NCBI GenBank assembly: GCA_963741625.1
Contig: CAVUIT010000001.1
Coordinates: forward strand, 62,001-126,000
DNA from: CAWBBA01 sp963741625
Lineage (GTDB): Bacteria; Desulfobacterota; Desulfomonilia; Desulfomonilales; Desulfomonilaceae
Direction of reading: 5' to 3'
DNA length: 64,000 nucleotides
Every line of letters begins with the position of its first letter. Position 1 is the stretch's first letter. Positions 8,853-19,112 of the stretch are shown here, one piece after another. The notes below the pieces were generated by a model, which saw only the letters and a list, made by a program, of their open reading frames with translations, searched no databases and had not been told where the DNA came from. A program made the position numbers and the translations under genes.

Positions 8853-10752
8853 GTGTCCACGGAACAAACTGAAGGCTGCAAGTCATACCTGTGGTTTGTC
8901 GCAGTGGGTCTGGCTCTCTATTGTGTTGTCCTCACCGTGGTAACCGGCGATATCGGCTTCGACGGTGACGACTGGTGGGTCCTTGCTATCCCGTACTGGA
9001 ACAGCTTTCCGGACTCGCTGGTTCTCTACGCGCGCAAGTTCCTGCGGCCGGTGGAAGGGCTCTACTGGATCAGCCTCTTCGAGTTGTTCGGCTTCAACAA
9101 GGTGGTGTTCCACTTGTGTTCACTGTTGCTGCTGGCTGGCTCCGCGGCGCTCATGGGGGTATCCCTGGATTGGGCTTTTCCCGGTCGGCGGACTTGTGTT
9201 TCCATCGCTGTATTGCTGGCGTTTTTCTTGCCCCCGATTTCCTGCCTGACGTACGTAATGTTTACCGATAATTCCCGGCTGAGCATGTTGTTGTTTTGGA
9301 CTTCCGTACTCGCGTTTCAGCGGTGGGCCCAGCGGTCGTCACCGTGGCGCGGACTGGCTCTGCCTATGGGTCTATATGTGGGTTCGTTCATCACCTATGA
9401 GACATCCGGCTTCCTCATTTTCGCGGTGCCGTTGCTGGTTTGGCCTGTTCATCGGGGCTGTTCCGACAGGCCTTCCGATCGCGGCTTTCTGATCAAGCTC
9501 TGCGTAGGGATCCTGGCGGCGTTTGCCGCGGCGGTGGCGCTCAGATTCGTCTCCCTGAGCGGCGGAGCGGTGGGAACACAGTTATCTATTGCCGCCCTTC
9601 GAGTTGCTCTGGTCATATCTTGCGTTGCTTCCGTTCTATCTGCTCGCACCGTTCACGTCCCTGTCTGCGGACCGATGGGCGCTCCTGGCGGGCTTCCTGG
9701 TAGTGCTGGGGACCGCTGGTCTGTTCCTTTTCTTGCGTCGAGGCTGGTCTGCGGCGCAGGTGGCGGCGGAAGGTCGGTTCGAGCCGGGGTCGCAATGGTA
9801 TCTGGTCGTACTCGGAGGGGCGATAGTGGTTCTAGGAATGCTGCCGTACCAGCTTGCCGGGTACGGCGGCTTCACTCCACGACTGGCCGAGACGCTGATG
9901 GCGAAATGTGGGCTGATGCCGGAGGGCGATCTCTCGTGGTTCAATTTCAGTTGGGCGAGCAGGATCTATTCCTCGGCTTCCGTTGGCGTGGCCATTCTCC
10001 TGGCCGCGGGACTGAGTGGGTGGCGGAAGCCGTCAGCCAGGCTGCTCGGAAAGGCGGCGGCCCTGGTTATCATCGGTTTCATGGCGGTTTTCCACGCGGG
10101 ATTAAGCCTGGACTGGAGAGAGGCAGCGGAAATCCGCAACGATCTCATACGGAGTCTGGTCAGTCAGGTTCCCGAAGTGAGATCCGGCACCAATTTTGTG
10201 TTTTTGGATATCAACTGTTCGCACAAGCGCGCGGAGGTCATTCGCAGGGAGAACGGTCTGCGCGAACTGATCGGGATGCTCTACACGGATCATACTCTGT
10301 GTGCGTGGCGCGTCTATCGCCACGCATATCACTGGCCCGGCTGTGTCTACCAACAGGCGGTAGCCATGCCCGCGGGATTTTTGAGCCGAGGCCAGAGGCA
10401 GGACAAACCAGCCCCACAGGAGAGTCTACTTCTGTTCAAGAGGTCGGGGCGGGAGTTGGTTCTTCTGGACACGATCACCGCCCAGGATGGTTCAGTTCCT
10501 ACGGGGATCGCGTGGCGGGGGGTTGAACACCTCACGTCCAATATCGGGCGGATCGAGCCTTGGTCAACCGCGATCTCACCCGAGGCGAGATTCGCTCGCA
10601 ACGCATGGACGTCAGGTCTGATCTCCACGCTTCAACTGATGCGGCTCAAATCAGCCTTGGCATCCCTCCGCCGCCCAAAATATGTGGCCCTTCAGTACTC
10701 ACGCCGCCGCCTCTTTAAGATGCGCCTGCACCGAGTCGGATCCCGCCTCTGA
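8853..10752 (+). pseudogene. frame-broken multi-pass membrane protein
   Basis: An integral membrane protein interrupted by one frameshift. The first part (GTG at 8853, GCGGAGG upstream) encodes about 240 residues with several hydrophobic helices; the motif FDGDDWW near residue 36 and the loop layout resemble GT-C-type glycosyltransferases or their relatives. Near 9570-9580 the frame must move by one extra base. The second frame then continues with 'PPFELLWSYLALLPFYLLAPF' and more helices up to 10752. Removing one base in GTGGGAACACAG restores a ~630-residue protein. Whether the gene is dead or the base is a sequence error cannot be decided from this sequence. No catalytic assignment is safe. 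Confidence 0.65.
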
Positions 10753-10890
10753 TTGGTTCCTCGCGTATTGCGCTATGTCTGAAAAAAGCGCTCAGGTCCA
10801 GCAAGCGTCATTGCGGCTGAGAGGCGGTGAAGATTGGGTTTGGCCCGTCCGGTGAATTACTTGCACACCCTGCCCGGCACGGAGACTCGA

Positions 10891-11409
10891 TCATGTAGAA
10901 ATGAATCGAGCAAATGCTCCTGAATCTAAACTAGAAATGTCGGTTATCTCAAATCCTGCGACTTCAGTCTTGCCGGACGTCATGACTTTTTTCACCCAGC
11001 GGCATCTGGCCTCGAACACGATGGTTCCACCCGCGCCCAAGTAACCGAGCCGGATGATGAAATTCTTTACCTCGCCTATTTGCGATTCAATACCTTGTAT
11101 GCAAACTCCTTTTTCCGATATGTCTTTTATTACGCCGCCTTTGAAGGGGTCGCCGCCATCAAATATTTTTGTGGGGGATTTCATGGGGTGACGGGGCAAC
11201 TGTCGCAACCCCTTGACCGAGATATCGTGCAAGGACTTAAGGTCGTTCAGTTCCTCTTTGCTCAAAGCACTCCCTTGCACCAGTTGCTGGAAGGCGGTCC
11301 GCAGGCCTTTTATCGTCAACCGGTATTTGGCCATGATATCGGAAGCATTCATTCCACCGCGAATGTCATCGATGATGTCCCTGGCCTTGATGCTCCGCTT
11401 CGGATTCAT
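10891..11409 (-). CDS. PilZ-domain protein, putative c-di-GMP receptor
   Basis: A 172-residue cytoplasmic protein. Residues ~5-60 form a helical, DNA-binding-like domain ('NASDIMAKYRLTIKGLRTAFQQLV'), seen in other deltaproteobacterial PilZ proteins. Residues ~70-165 fit PilZ: a basic 'RQLPRH' segment standing for the RxxxR switch, then 'DISEKGVCIQG' for the (D/N)xSxxG motif, and closing strands 'FEARCRWVKK' and 'VAGFEITDIS'. The arginine motif is imperfect, so c-di-GMP binding is likely but not certain. Monocistronic by position; about 290 bases to the selD end show nothing recognisable. Confidence 0.75.
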   Translation of the reverse strand: MNPKRSIKARDIIDDIRGGMNASDIMAKYRLTIKGLRTAFQQLVQGSALSKEELNDLKSLHDISVKGLRQLPRHPMKSPTKIFDGGDPFKGGVIKDISEKGVCIQGIESQIGEVKNFIIRLGYLGAGGTIVFEARCRWVKKVMTSGKTEVAGFEITDISSLDSGAFARFIST

Positions 11410-11700
11410 GATTGGGACCCCTTCAATCCGGCAGTTAAGAAGTCAAATTTAATAACGTAAGCGTTCAGCGGGCAACCAGTCCCGCGTTCCGCGCAGGATC
11501 ACCGTCCCGCGAGACGCGCCTAGAACACAGAGAGGAAAAACGGCTTGTATCCCCCGCATAAGCCAAGGGTGTGCCCAGTCAGGCCGGCACCCTCTTCACC
11601 GTCACTGACCCGAATGCGTTACTCCTGAACTGAGAGAAATGCAGAGAAAACAAAATGCTCGATCTCCGCGGTGAACGATTACCGATGAAGTTCCTAGCCT

Positions 11701-12750
11701 TCAGGCTATCTCCAGATGCCCCTCCGGATCCGGCTCAAGGACCTCGCCTATTTCGGCCGCAGTCTCGACCCCTTCCGCGATCAGAGCATCGAGCAAATCT
11801 CGCGCGCGGTCGGCCGAGATCCCCAATATCAGCCCCCCTGATGTTTGAGGATCGAACATCAAGTCCGAGGTTTCAGCGGAAATACCTGAGTCCACAGTTA
11901 TCCACGAGCTGAAAAATTTCCGGTTGGAGTGGCCACCACCGGGAATGAGTCCCATGGATGCCCCTTCAATCGCCCCTTCGAGGATTGGGACATCTTGCGA
12001 CCGAATCCTCAGCCTGCACTTGCCGGCTCGGGCCATTTCCACCAGATGTCCGGCAAGGCCAAACCCTGTCACGTCCGTGCAGGCTTTGACATCGAACCGG
12101 GAGGCAACCTCCGAGGCCTTCTTGTTGATCGTGCAAAGAGAACGAATCATTGCGTCCATAGAAGAGGCTGCCGCGAGTTGAGCCTTGATGGCGGTGGCAA
12201 TGATGCCGGTTCCGATAGCTTTGGTGAGAATTAAACGATCACCTGGGCGCAGGGCCGAGTTGGTCATTATGCGGTCCGGATGGACAAGGCCGGCCACTGA
12301 CAGCCCGTACTTGGGTTCGTCGTCTTCCACGCTGTGGCCGCCTACTAGAGCCACTCCAGCCTCTCGGAGGATGTCCATACCCCCCTGGAGGATGGCTTTC
12401 AACATCGCGATCCCAAGCTTCTTGATGGGAAAACAGACCACGTTCATAGCAGCAATGGGGCGTCCGCCCATAGCATACACGTCACTCAGGGAATTCGCGG
12501 CCGCGGCCCGGCCGAAGATCCTCGGGTCATCGACAATAGGGGTAAAGAAGTCCAGGGTCTGGACAAGCGCCATGGAATCGCTGAGACGATATACACCCGC
12601 GTCCTCCGATCCGGCAACTCCCGCCAGGACGTTAGGATCGTAAGGAATGTTAATGCCGCACAATGCCTGCTCCAGGTCCCCTGGAGCCATTTTGGCCGCT
12701 CAACCGGCCGATTTGGACAGAGTGGTCAGCCTAATTTCATCGGAAGCCAT
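11701..12750 (-). CDS. selD: selenide, water dikinase SelD, itself a selenoprotein (UGA = Sec17)
   Basis: Makes selenophosphate from selenide and ATP, the selenium donor for selenocysteine tRNA. A plain ORF search starts at 12690 and misses the active site. Reading upstream, the same frame holds codon 17 = TGA (12702-12700), preceded by MASDEIRLTTLSKSAG and followed by Ala-Ala-Lys, exactly where SelD has its catalytic Cys/Sec17 and Lys20. The ATG at 12750 has AAGGA seven bases upstream. The full product is 349 residues, near the E. coli 347. Other family motifs: 'LSDVYAMGGRPIAAMNV', 'GGHSVEDDEPKYGL', 'TDVTGFGLAGHL', 'GGHSNRKFF', 'FDPQTSGGL'. A SECIS-like hairpin follows the UGA. This shows that the host decodes UGA as selenocysteine. 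Confidence 0.95.
12669..12687 (-). promoter_or_regulatory. bacterial SECIS hairpin of selD
   Basis: On the minus strand, 12 bases after the UGA codon, the sequence GCTCCAGG-GGA-CCTGGAGC forms a perfect 8-bp stem (or 7 bp with loop GGGAC). Position, size and a G in the apical loop fit a bacterial SelB-binding SECIS element lying inside the coding region. Confidence 0.85.
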
Positions 12751-12911
12751 GTGTTATCCTTCTCTCGACAGATGAGTGCTCCCTCCCCTATTCTAAATAT
12801 ATTAATGCTGATTGTTACGCCAGAGGATTATGTTAGTAGACCCGCGGTGAACACTTCCGCGTTGCACGCGGGCTCACAGCCAGCACGTTCCTTAAGTGAC
12901 CATGTCCAAAA

Positions 12912-13745
12912 TTAATGCGTGGAAAATACGCCAAGATCTCTCGTGATCGTGAGAACTGCCGGAATGACATGAGCCTCAGCAGTTGTGCCGGCGGTGAAAC
13001 ACCAATCCTCGGTCTGCGGCGCCTCCCTCAGATAAGCATCCGTCACCGGCGTTCCATAGTGGCTGCCGGGCCGAGGGCCATGATTGGTCCCCAAGTGCAT
13101 AAGATCCATCCCGGTGGGACGGCCGTTGTCGGATACAAAAATTACCGCTGTGGCAACTTCTGTGGGACAGGTTCCATTAAAGGTTGCACCCGCGGCCAAG
13201 AGCAAATCCACCACCTCCGCGTAACCTTTAATAGAGGCATGCGTCAGAGCCGTGTTCCCATTTCGATCTCTAGCATTGATGGCCGCGCCTTTCTCCACCA
13301 GAACTTGCGCCACGTCGGCATGGCCTTTCGCAGCGGCTGCCATCAGCGCGGTCACCCCGCTTTTGGGCTCGCCGAGGTCCGCGTTTGCGCCACGATCAAG
13401 CATGAAATCCACGACATCTTTATGCCCCATGAGAGACGCCCACATCAGTGCGGTGTCCCCATTATGGTTTTTAGCTTCGAGATCGCCGCCTCGTTCGAGC
13501 AAGAGTCTGACTACTTCTTCATGGCCTTGAATTGCAGCCCAGATCAAAGGCGTAAGGCCGTCCTTATCCCTGCAGTTCACGTCTGCGCCTTCATGCAAAT
13601 ACCTGTCAACCGCGAGATAGTCCCCTATCCTGGACACCTCCATGAGGTTGCTCTCCAGATGGCGCTTGCCGTGATAAATATGATACCAACACAGTACAAG
13701 TAGCGGGAGGACCAATACCATTGTTACTTTGCTTAAACGTTTCAT
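12912..13745 (-). CDS. ankyrin-repeat protein with N-terminal membrane anchor
   Basis: Protein of about 277 residues. Starting at the ATG 13745 (GAGGAGG site upstream), the N-terminus is basic followed by a hydrophobic segment (VTMVLVLPLLVLCWYHIY), acting as a signal anchor or uncleaved signal. Four to five ankyrin repeats follow (approximately residues 40-200) with repeated 'G.TPLIWAA..GH.EVVRLLL' and 'GNTALTHASIKGYAEVV' patterns. The C-terminal ~75 residues are not ankyrin and contain Gly/His-rich loops. It is likely extracytoplasmic and mediates protein contacts. Monocistronic; no partner is evident nearby. Confidence 0.82.
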   Translation of the reverse strand: MKRLSKVTMVLVLPLLVLCWYHIYHGKRHLESNLMEVSRIGDYLAVDRYLHEGADVNCRDKDGLTPLIWAAIQGHEEVVRLLLERGGDLEAKNHNGDTALMWASLMGHKDVVDFMLDRGANADLGEPKSGVTALMAAAAKGHADVAQVLVEKGAAINARDRNGNTALTHASIKGYAEVVDLLLAAGATFNGTCPTEVATAVIFVSDNGRPTGMDLMHLGTNHGPRPGSHYGTPVTDAYLREAPQTEDWCFTAGTTAEAHVIPAVLTITRDLGVFSTH

Positions 13746-14824
13746 TTTGCCATCCTCCTCTCGTTCCAGTAACCCCATTTTGCGGCGGTTTAACAATTAC
13801 GTTAAATGATGCGATCAATTGTCCAGCCCTGTCTTACCGGCCGATGGGTGTGCCTCATAACAATGGCTGCACATCCCTACGTAACGGTAAGTTTGGAGAG
13901 CAGGCAACCGGCTCTTTCCTGCTGAACCGGCCCTCTGCGCAAAAAATACACGGTTTGGTTGGAAACTATTTCCCCGACTCTACCGCCCTCTTGCCGAGGG
14001 CGTAACCCCGTTTTTTGTGTTGCTCTGTTTTGGTGCGGCTTGCCCGCGCCTAATTATCTAAGCATTTTCCGTGCCAACCTCATTGAAATTTCAAAGTTTT
14101 GCTTATGTATTGTCTAATCAGGGGATTGCAGAATTCGGTCGGCAGGGTACCTCGACAAAAGAGGGTCCACTTTTACGCAGTAGTGTGGCGAAAGCGCAAC
14201 ACACAGTTGTGAATCCAGCAAAATCAGGAAGATACCTTTTGGAGGCGTGGGTCTTTTTCCCCCATGAAGCAATCGTCGGTTATTTTACACCCACGTTCGT
14301 TTAGCCTGCTGTACGTTTATAGAGGATGGATTGTTTACTTTGTTCCGCTCAGGAGCCCCATAGGGGGCGATTGAAAGTAGCCAGACGATTCAGAAACTGT
14401 CTCAAAACTCTTTGGGAAACCCGAAATCTTGACACGATACCGATGCAGGTACGCGACGCTCCATGCGGTGCGGCGCCCGCCATCTTCGAGGTAATTACAG
14501 AGAGCGTTGGTAGGGGCAGGTTTCATGCCTGCCCATCTTGGGTTGATCCGACCAAAGGCGGGTATGAAACCCGCGCCGTACAAAGCATCGTGTTACGATT
14601 CTGGTACGTCTGCGCGTTTTGAGACGGTATCTACGAGACCAACGTGACCCAGATAGGGCCCACGCTATTCCTGCTTCAGCGGAGCAAATGAAATAATCCA
14701 CTTTTTTGAAAGGAACTGCTTGGTGAAGTATGGGGCGGCCGATTGGTCGCCCCATACTATGTTTACCGCTTGGGATCCAGTTGTTTGAGAGGGAGAAACT
14801 TTCGGATTAACGCCGGGTAAGCAC
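13746..14824. other. gene-free region with a palindromic repeat
   Basis: About 1.08 kb without a credible gene. Short open frames here lack ribosome sites and have atypical composition. A REP-like unit at about 14509-14575 contains GGGGCAGGTTTCATGCCTGCCC and, nearby, GGCGGGTATGAAACCCGC. Two small GC hairpins lie near 13986-14000 and 14732-14756. I see nothing else. Confidence 0.4.
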
Positions 14825-15416
14825 TCAGACCGCAGCCAGTGAACGCCCCTCATGGAACGCCTTCAAGTTGATGTCCACCAGTTTCGGCTTCAGCGATTCC
14901 TTCAGTACCTCCTCGTACGTTTGGGCAGGTATATCCAGGTACTTGGAGAGCACCCCGAGGAAAACCACGTTCAACACTCTGGGGTTACCCATTTGCCGGG
15001 CCACTTCAGCACCGTCGACGACCACTGCGTCGGGCACCTTCTCTTTGATTCTAGTTAAGACATCTGGCGGATACTCTTGCTTCCCGGTAAATACCGCGGG
15101 GGGAAGGATCTTCTGATCGTTCACAATCACCTTCCCTTTTTCGGAGAGGTACTGAAAGTCACCGCAAAGTTTCTATCTGTTCGAAGGAAAGCAGGACGTC
15201 TGCTTCACCGGTCTTGATTATGGGAGAGCTGACGAATTTGCCGAAACGGATGTGGCTGGAGACAGAACCTCCGCGTTGCGCCATCCCGTGGATCTCATTC
15301 TTTTTCACGTCATATCCGTGGCGAGCCGCCACTCGCCCGAGCACATCGCTTGCCAGAATGATCCCCTGGCCGCCGACCCCGACGATGAGGACATTGTAAA
15401 CGCGGTTTTCGCTCAT
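14825..15416 (-). pseudogene. iorB: indolepyruvate:ferredoxin oxidoreductase beta subunit, frame-broken
   Basis: Smaller (gamma-type) subunit of the enzyme that oxidatively decarboxylates aryl pyruvates to aryl-acetyl-CoA with ferredoxin. The N-terminal part (ATG 15416, GAGGAGG upstream) begins with 'NVLIVGVGGQGIILASDVLGR' and reads to 'SFEQIETLR', then meets TGA at about 15159-15161. The family continuation 'DFQYLSEKGKVIVNDQKI' lies in the next frame and reads to 14825. Deleting one base at about 15161 gives an intact ~196-residue subunit. The first codon overlaps the iorA stop by four bases (ATGA), so the two are coupled. The UGA here is not a selenocysteine candidate because the downstream homology is out of frame. 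Confidence 0.8.
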
Positions 15417-17194
15417 GATGCCTCCTCGATGCAATTGAACTTGCAGACTTCCTGGCAGGTGCGGCACCCCACGCAAAGGGCCTCATTTATCCTGGAGAAA
15501 CCTTTGCGTTTCTCGCCCTCCGCGGGCTCGTCTATCTTGACGAATTCCAGAGCTGGGCAGCCTGTATTGATGCAGCTCTTGCAACCTTTGCAAATGTCTG
15601 AATCAATCTTCAGCGGCTTGTCTGGCAGGATTCGGTCGGTCTTCAAGAGAGCGCAAGGCGCCCGGGCGATTATCACTGAGGGTTCGTTGGCTTCCAGCTC
15701 CTCGCCTATTACCTTGTCCGTTTCCTTTACTTCATAGGGGTTCACCACCCGTATTCTCTTGAAGCCAAACGCCTCGGCTAACTTGGCCATATCCGCGCTA
15801 ATCGTAGGATCCTCGCGGAGGGTGAAGCCGGTTCCAGGATTTGGCTGAGCGCCTGTCATGGCGGTGGTCCGGTTGTCCATAATGACGACTGTTGTGGAAC
15901 CGCCGTTGTAAGCCAATTCCAGAAGGGGCGTCATCCCCGAATGGAAGAATGTGGAATCGCCGATCACGGCAACTGCCTTGCCCTTGGCCAATTCTCCGAG
16001 GGACCTGTCCAGTCCGGAGGCAATGCCGATTCCGGCCCCCATGCAAAGGCAGTGGTCAAGCATACCCACGGGAGGAAGCGCGCCAAGCGTGTAGCAGCCG
16101 ATGTCGCCTGCCACGTAGACCTTCCTCTTTTTCAGCGCGCTGAAGGTGGCCCTATGTGGACAGCCGGGACACATGTTCGGCGGCCTTAGCGGCAATTCCA
16201 TTTCTATCGACCCGATACTCTTGCCGGTGGTCTTTCCGGTTAGAGCAATTTCCACCTTCTCCGGGGAAAGTTCTCCGCACAGGCCGGTAAGCTCCTTGCC
16301 TTCCACTTTTATTCCCATCAGACGGACTGCTTCTTCGATAAAGGGGTCCAATTCCTCTATGATTACGAGCCGCTTCACACGGGATGCAAAGTCGCGAATC
16401 ATCTTCTCAGGAAGCGGCCATACCATGCCGAGCTTCAGGAAAGAAGCCGACGGCATAACCTCCCGAGCATACTGGAACGCGACCCCGGCGGCGATAATTC
16501 CCAGGGAATCATCCCCCATGATCACTTGATTGAACGGAAAAGTTTCCGCAAACGAGGCCACGTCCTTGAGCCTCTGTTCGACAACGGGATGGCGGCGCCT
16601 TGCCATGGCCGGGAGCATGACGAATTTCGCCGGGTCCTTTTTCAGCCCTAGTTCCTTGGGTCCTTCCACGCGCTCCTTCAGTTCAACCAGCGACATGGAA
16701 TGGGAAACGCGTGTGCTGCTTCTGAGAATAACCGGCGTATCGAATTCCTCGCTTATGGACAGGGCGGCTCCCATGAGGTCCTTGGCCTCCTGGCTGTCGG
16801 AAGGCTCAAGGCAAGGCACTTTGCCGAATTTAGCAAAATTGCGGGTATCCTGCTCGTTCTGTGATGAGTGCATCGCTGGGTCGTCGCACACTACCAGCAC
16901 GAGTCCGCCGTTGACGCCGGTATAAGAGAGCGTCATGAACGGATCTGCCGCCACATTGAGGCCAACGTGCTTCATTACGGCTATGGCCCTTGAACCGCCG
17001 TACGCAGCCCCTGCAGCAACCTCCACAGCAACTTTTTCATTGGGAGCCCAACCGGCTTTAATTTGACGGTATTTTTCCCCGATCAATTCCAAAATTTCCG
17101 TGCTGGGAGTTCCCGGATACGCGGAGGCCAACCGCACACCATACTCATAGGCCCCGCGTGCTATGCCTTCATTTCCTGACATTAGCTCTTTCAC
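15413..17194 (-). CDS. iorA: indolepyruvate:ferredoxin oxidoreductase alpha subunit
   Basis: Thiamine-diphosphate and iron-sulfur subunit of IOR, used by anaerobes to degrade aromatic amino acids or, in reverse, to make aryl pyruvates. 593 residues, normal for the family. The N-terminal half is the pyruvate:ferredoxin-type domain I ('SAYPGTPSTEILE'). The ThDP region has 'CPGCPHRATF', 'AGDIGCYTLGALPP' and 'DSTFFHSGMTPLLELAYN'. The C-terminus carries ferredoxin-like clusters: Cys535, 538, 541, 546 and Cys574, 577, 580, 584 (also 588). The GTG at 17194 has AAAGGTG upstream; an ATG at 17182 is the alternative. It forms an operon with iorB. Confidence 0.93.
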   Translation of the reverse strand: MKELMSGNEGIARGAYEYGVRLASAYPGTPSTEILELIGEKYRQIKAGWAPNEKVAVEVAAGAAYGGSRAIAVMKHVGLNVAADPFMTLSYTGVNGGLVLVVCDDPAMHSSQNEQDTRNFAKFGKVPCLEPSDSQEAKDLMGAALSISEEFDTPVILRSSTRVSHSMSLVELKERVEGPKELGLKKDPAKFVMLPAMARRRHPVVEQRLKDVASFAETFPFNQVIMGDDSLGIIAAGVAFQYAREVMPSASFLKLGMVWPLPEKMIRDFASRVKRLVIIEELDPFIEEAVRLMGIKVEGKELTGLCGELSPEKVEIALTGKTTGKSIGSIEMELPLRPPNMCPGCPHRATFSALKKRKVYVAGDIGCYTLGALPPVGMLDHCLCMGAGIGIASGLDRSLGELAKGKAVAVIGDSTFFHSGMTPLLELAYNGGSTTVVIMDNRTTAMTGAQPNPGTGFTLREDPTISADMAKLAEAFGFKRIRVVNPYEVKETDKVIGEELEANEPSVIIARAPCALLKTDRILPDKPLKIDSDICKGCKSCINTGCPALEFVKIDEPAEGEKRKGFSRINEALCVGCRTCQEVCKFNCIEEAS

Positions 17195-18040
17195 GGCTCA
17201 TTCACCTTTCGTTGATTTCCGGCATTGTCGGCTCATGATGAACCCGCGAGGGGTTTGAACCATTCAGGCGTAGCTTGTGATTATATTTCAATGGGTTCCG
17301 CGCTTTTTGTGTGGGGGATTCCGAGAACGGAGCAGTCCGTTGTTTCTCATCCTAGACCTGGACGAGAACGGTGTCAAGAAGTTCAGTAAAAGACAATTGA
17401 GTTCCAAAGATGACCAAGCAGCCAATTGTTTGTAATAAGCCACAGGGGCCATTAAATTGGCGACTGGCACTGAAAGGTGCCATGCTTATCGGTTCATTAT
17501 GGCGAACATCTTGTATCAAAGGCGCACACCAGAATATTGGATCACAAGGTATATACCGCGTTGCCGAAAGTTTTGACCGATTTGGAGGGCCACATTCCGT
17601 CATTCCCGACGGGATCAGTAGTGGCATCGCGTCCGAACTGGATTCCGTGGGATGGGGCAGTAGGGGCGGGTCTTTGACCCGCCCCTACTGCCGGCCTCGT
17701 CGCGGTCAAATGTGCACCTATTTTGGCAACGGACGTAACCGAAACCCCTCCGCCAGCAAACTGTCTAAATAGAATAAGAGCATCCTATTACGGTATAGGA
17801 ATTGCGTCGTTGTGGAGATGCTGTCTTTCACAAGGGGAGGAAAGTCGCTGTGAAATTTTTTCGGACGTCCGTTTAAGTGTGAAGTCTCGTTAATTGATGC
17901 GTCTGTTACACTGCTTTGGAGTGTAGAAGCTGACTGATTATAGAGCACAATGCTTTTTATCATTGATTTTTGTCCCATAACATGCTAGATATACAGTTCA
18001 TTTTTATTATAATGCGCCTGTAGAGCGTTGAGAGATTGTC
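17195..18040. other. gene-free region with a strong hairpin
   Basis: About 850 bases with no believable gene on either strand. It contains one long hairpin, annotated separately. The AT-rich stretch 17930-18020 probably holds the promoter of the L,D-transpeptidase gene, but no box pair is clear. Confidence 0.4.
17657..17691. repeat. perfect hairpin, REP-like
   Basis: GCAGTAGGGGCGGGT and its exact reverse complement, separated by five bases (CTTTG). The same 'AGGGGCGGGT...ACCCGCCCCT' theme recurs in weaker form near 19037-19074 and 40042-40072, so it is a dispersed palindromic family. There is no T-run, so it is not a typical terminator. Confidence 0.65.
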
Positions 18041-18926
18041 ATGTTTCGTGTGTTGTTCCTTGGGATGGGTATAGGTTTGGTTGTGTTCTCTCTCCTCGGT
18101 ACTGCCTGTCGAGGCCGCAGAACCGTCCACGGTCAACCATACAACAGATCAAGGCGATGAGGTGGTGGCCCCACCTTCTGGGGGGCAAGATCTAGTGGCC
18201 CAGGCCTCCTCTGTCTCGCCGAATAGAGTGACTCCCGTGCGGGCATCAGCAGGGCCGACGCGAATTGCAAAGAACCCGTCTCTTGTGGACCGACACAGGA
18301 TGGAGACTCTGCTGAGGCCGTCGGAGCCCCACAAGGCAGTAGGAAACTTCCCTACAGGCCCTGAGGGCGGCGACCTAGGCTACATCGAAATAGAGGTGGG
18401 CCATTCATCGCACGTCTTCAAGTTGTACGCCAGCTCCTTGTTCGGTAAGAGAGAGCTGCTCCACGAATGCAAAGTCGGCCTGGGAAATCCGCATGAATTC
18501 CCTACCCCTGTCGGGGTATATTTTGTAACTCACATCTACGATGACAATCCCTGGTGGATACCGCCAACAAACCGAGACTGGGCAGCCGGGCAATCTCCGA
18601 GTAAGAAGGTGTACGGCGGAACCATGGCTCCGCTCCTCAAAAAGAGGCCTGTGAAGATGAAGGCGAAGAATCAGGCGGCTGACCCCGAGGACAAGATAGC
18701 GGAGCAGGTCCAACTGAATGACGATGGTTATAGGTTCCACGGAACCAACGCGCCCAGAAGCATCGGCCAGAATCAATCCCATGGTTGCGTGAGGATGTTG
18801 CCTGACGATGCCCGCCAGGTGGCAAACTTGATCAAAGATCACGTGGGAGTGGCAGAGCGCCGGGAATCCGAAAACGGCTCGTATGTGATCCTTAAGTCCC
18901 CCGTCCGGCTGAATCTGGTGAAATAG
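18041..18926 (+). pseudogene. L,D-transpeptidase (YkuD/ErfK), frame break in signal peptide
   Basis: Periplasmic peptidoglycan cross-linking enzyme. The catalytic YkuD region (about residues 110-270) ends in 'HGTNAPRSIGQNQSHGCVR', with the conserved His and the catalytic Cys in SHGCVR. The open frame with this domain has no good start; its first in-frame TTG (18081) has no ribosome site. The ATG at 18041 encodes a hydrophobic signal (MFRVLFLGMGIGLVVFS) in the neighbouring frame. Dropping one base in the TCTCTCTCC run near 18087-18095 joins the two and places an 'VEAAEPS' cleavage-like site after the hydrophobic core. The break is either a sequence error or a slippable CT repeat that could switch export on and off. 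Confidence 0.75.
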
Positions 18927-18978
18927 AAGCGTGGCGAATTGAATTGATTTGAGGTTCCCTCTTTCTTCTCACTCGTTC

Positions 18979-19074
18979 CGAGGCTCTGCCTCGAAATGCA
19001 CGCCTAGGAGGCTCCGCCTCCCTAAGTACGATCATATAGGGGCGGGCCTAGGCAGGGCAAGCCCTGCCCCTACA
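18979..19074. repeat. cluster of short palindromes
   Basis: CGAGGCTCTGCCTCG, GGAGGCTCCGCCTCC and GGCAGGGCAAGCCCTGCC follow each other after the transpeptidase gene. The first two match the family at 1791-1836. One of them may act as a terminator, but no U-tract is seen. Confidence 0.5.
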
Positions 19075-19112
19075 AACCGCCGGCGGGAACAGTCGCCCTG
19101 CCTACCAGATTC

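Noticed and set aside
8853..10752. Programmed +1 frameshift in the membrane protein
   Set aside because: No slippery codon plus stop as in prfB; many unrelated genes in the window show the same single extra base, so error or decay is simpler.
14071..14622. Two open frames in the gap after the ankyrin gene
   Set aside because: No ribosome site, no domain, and one crosses a palindromic repeat.
15130..15170. TGA in iorB as a third selenocysteine codon
   Set aside because: The family sequence continues in a different frame after the TGA, so it is a frameshift, not a readthrough. No hairpin at 12 nt.
17410..17978. Open frames on both strands between iorA and the transpeptidase
   Set aside because: They lie over a hairpin repeat or AT-rich leader and overlap each other; nothing supports one.
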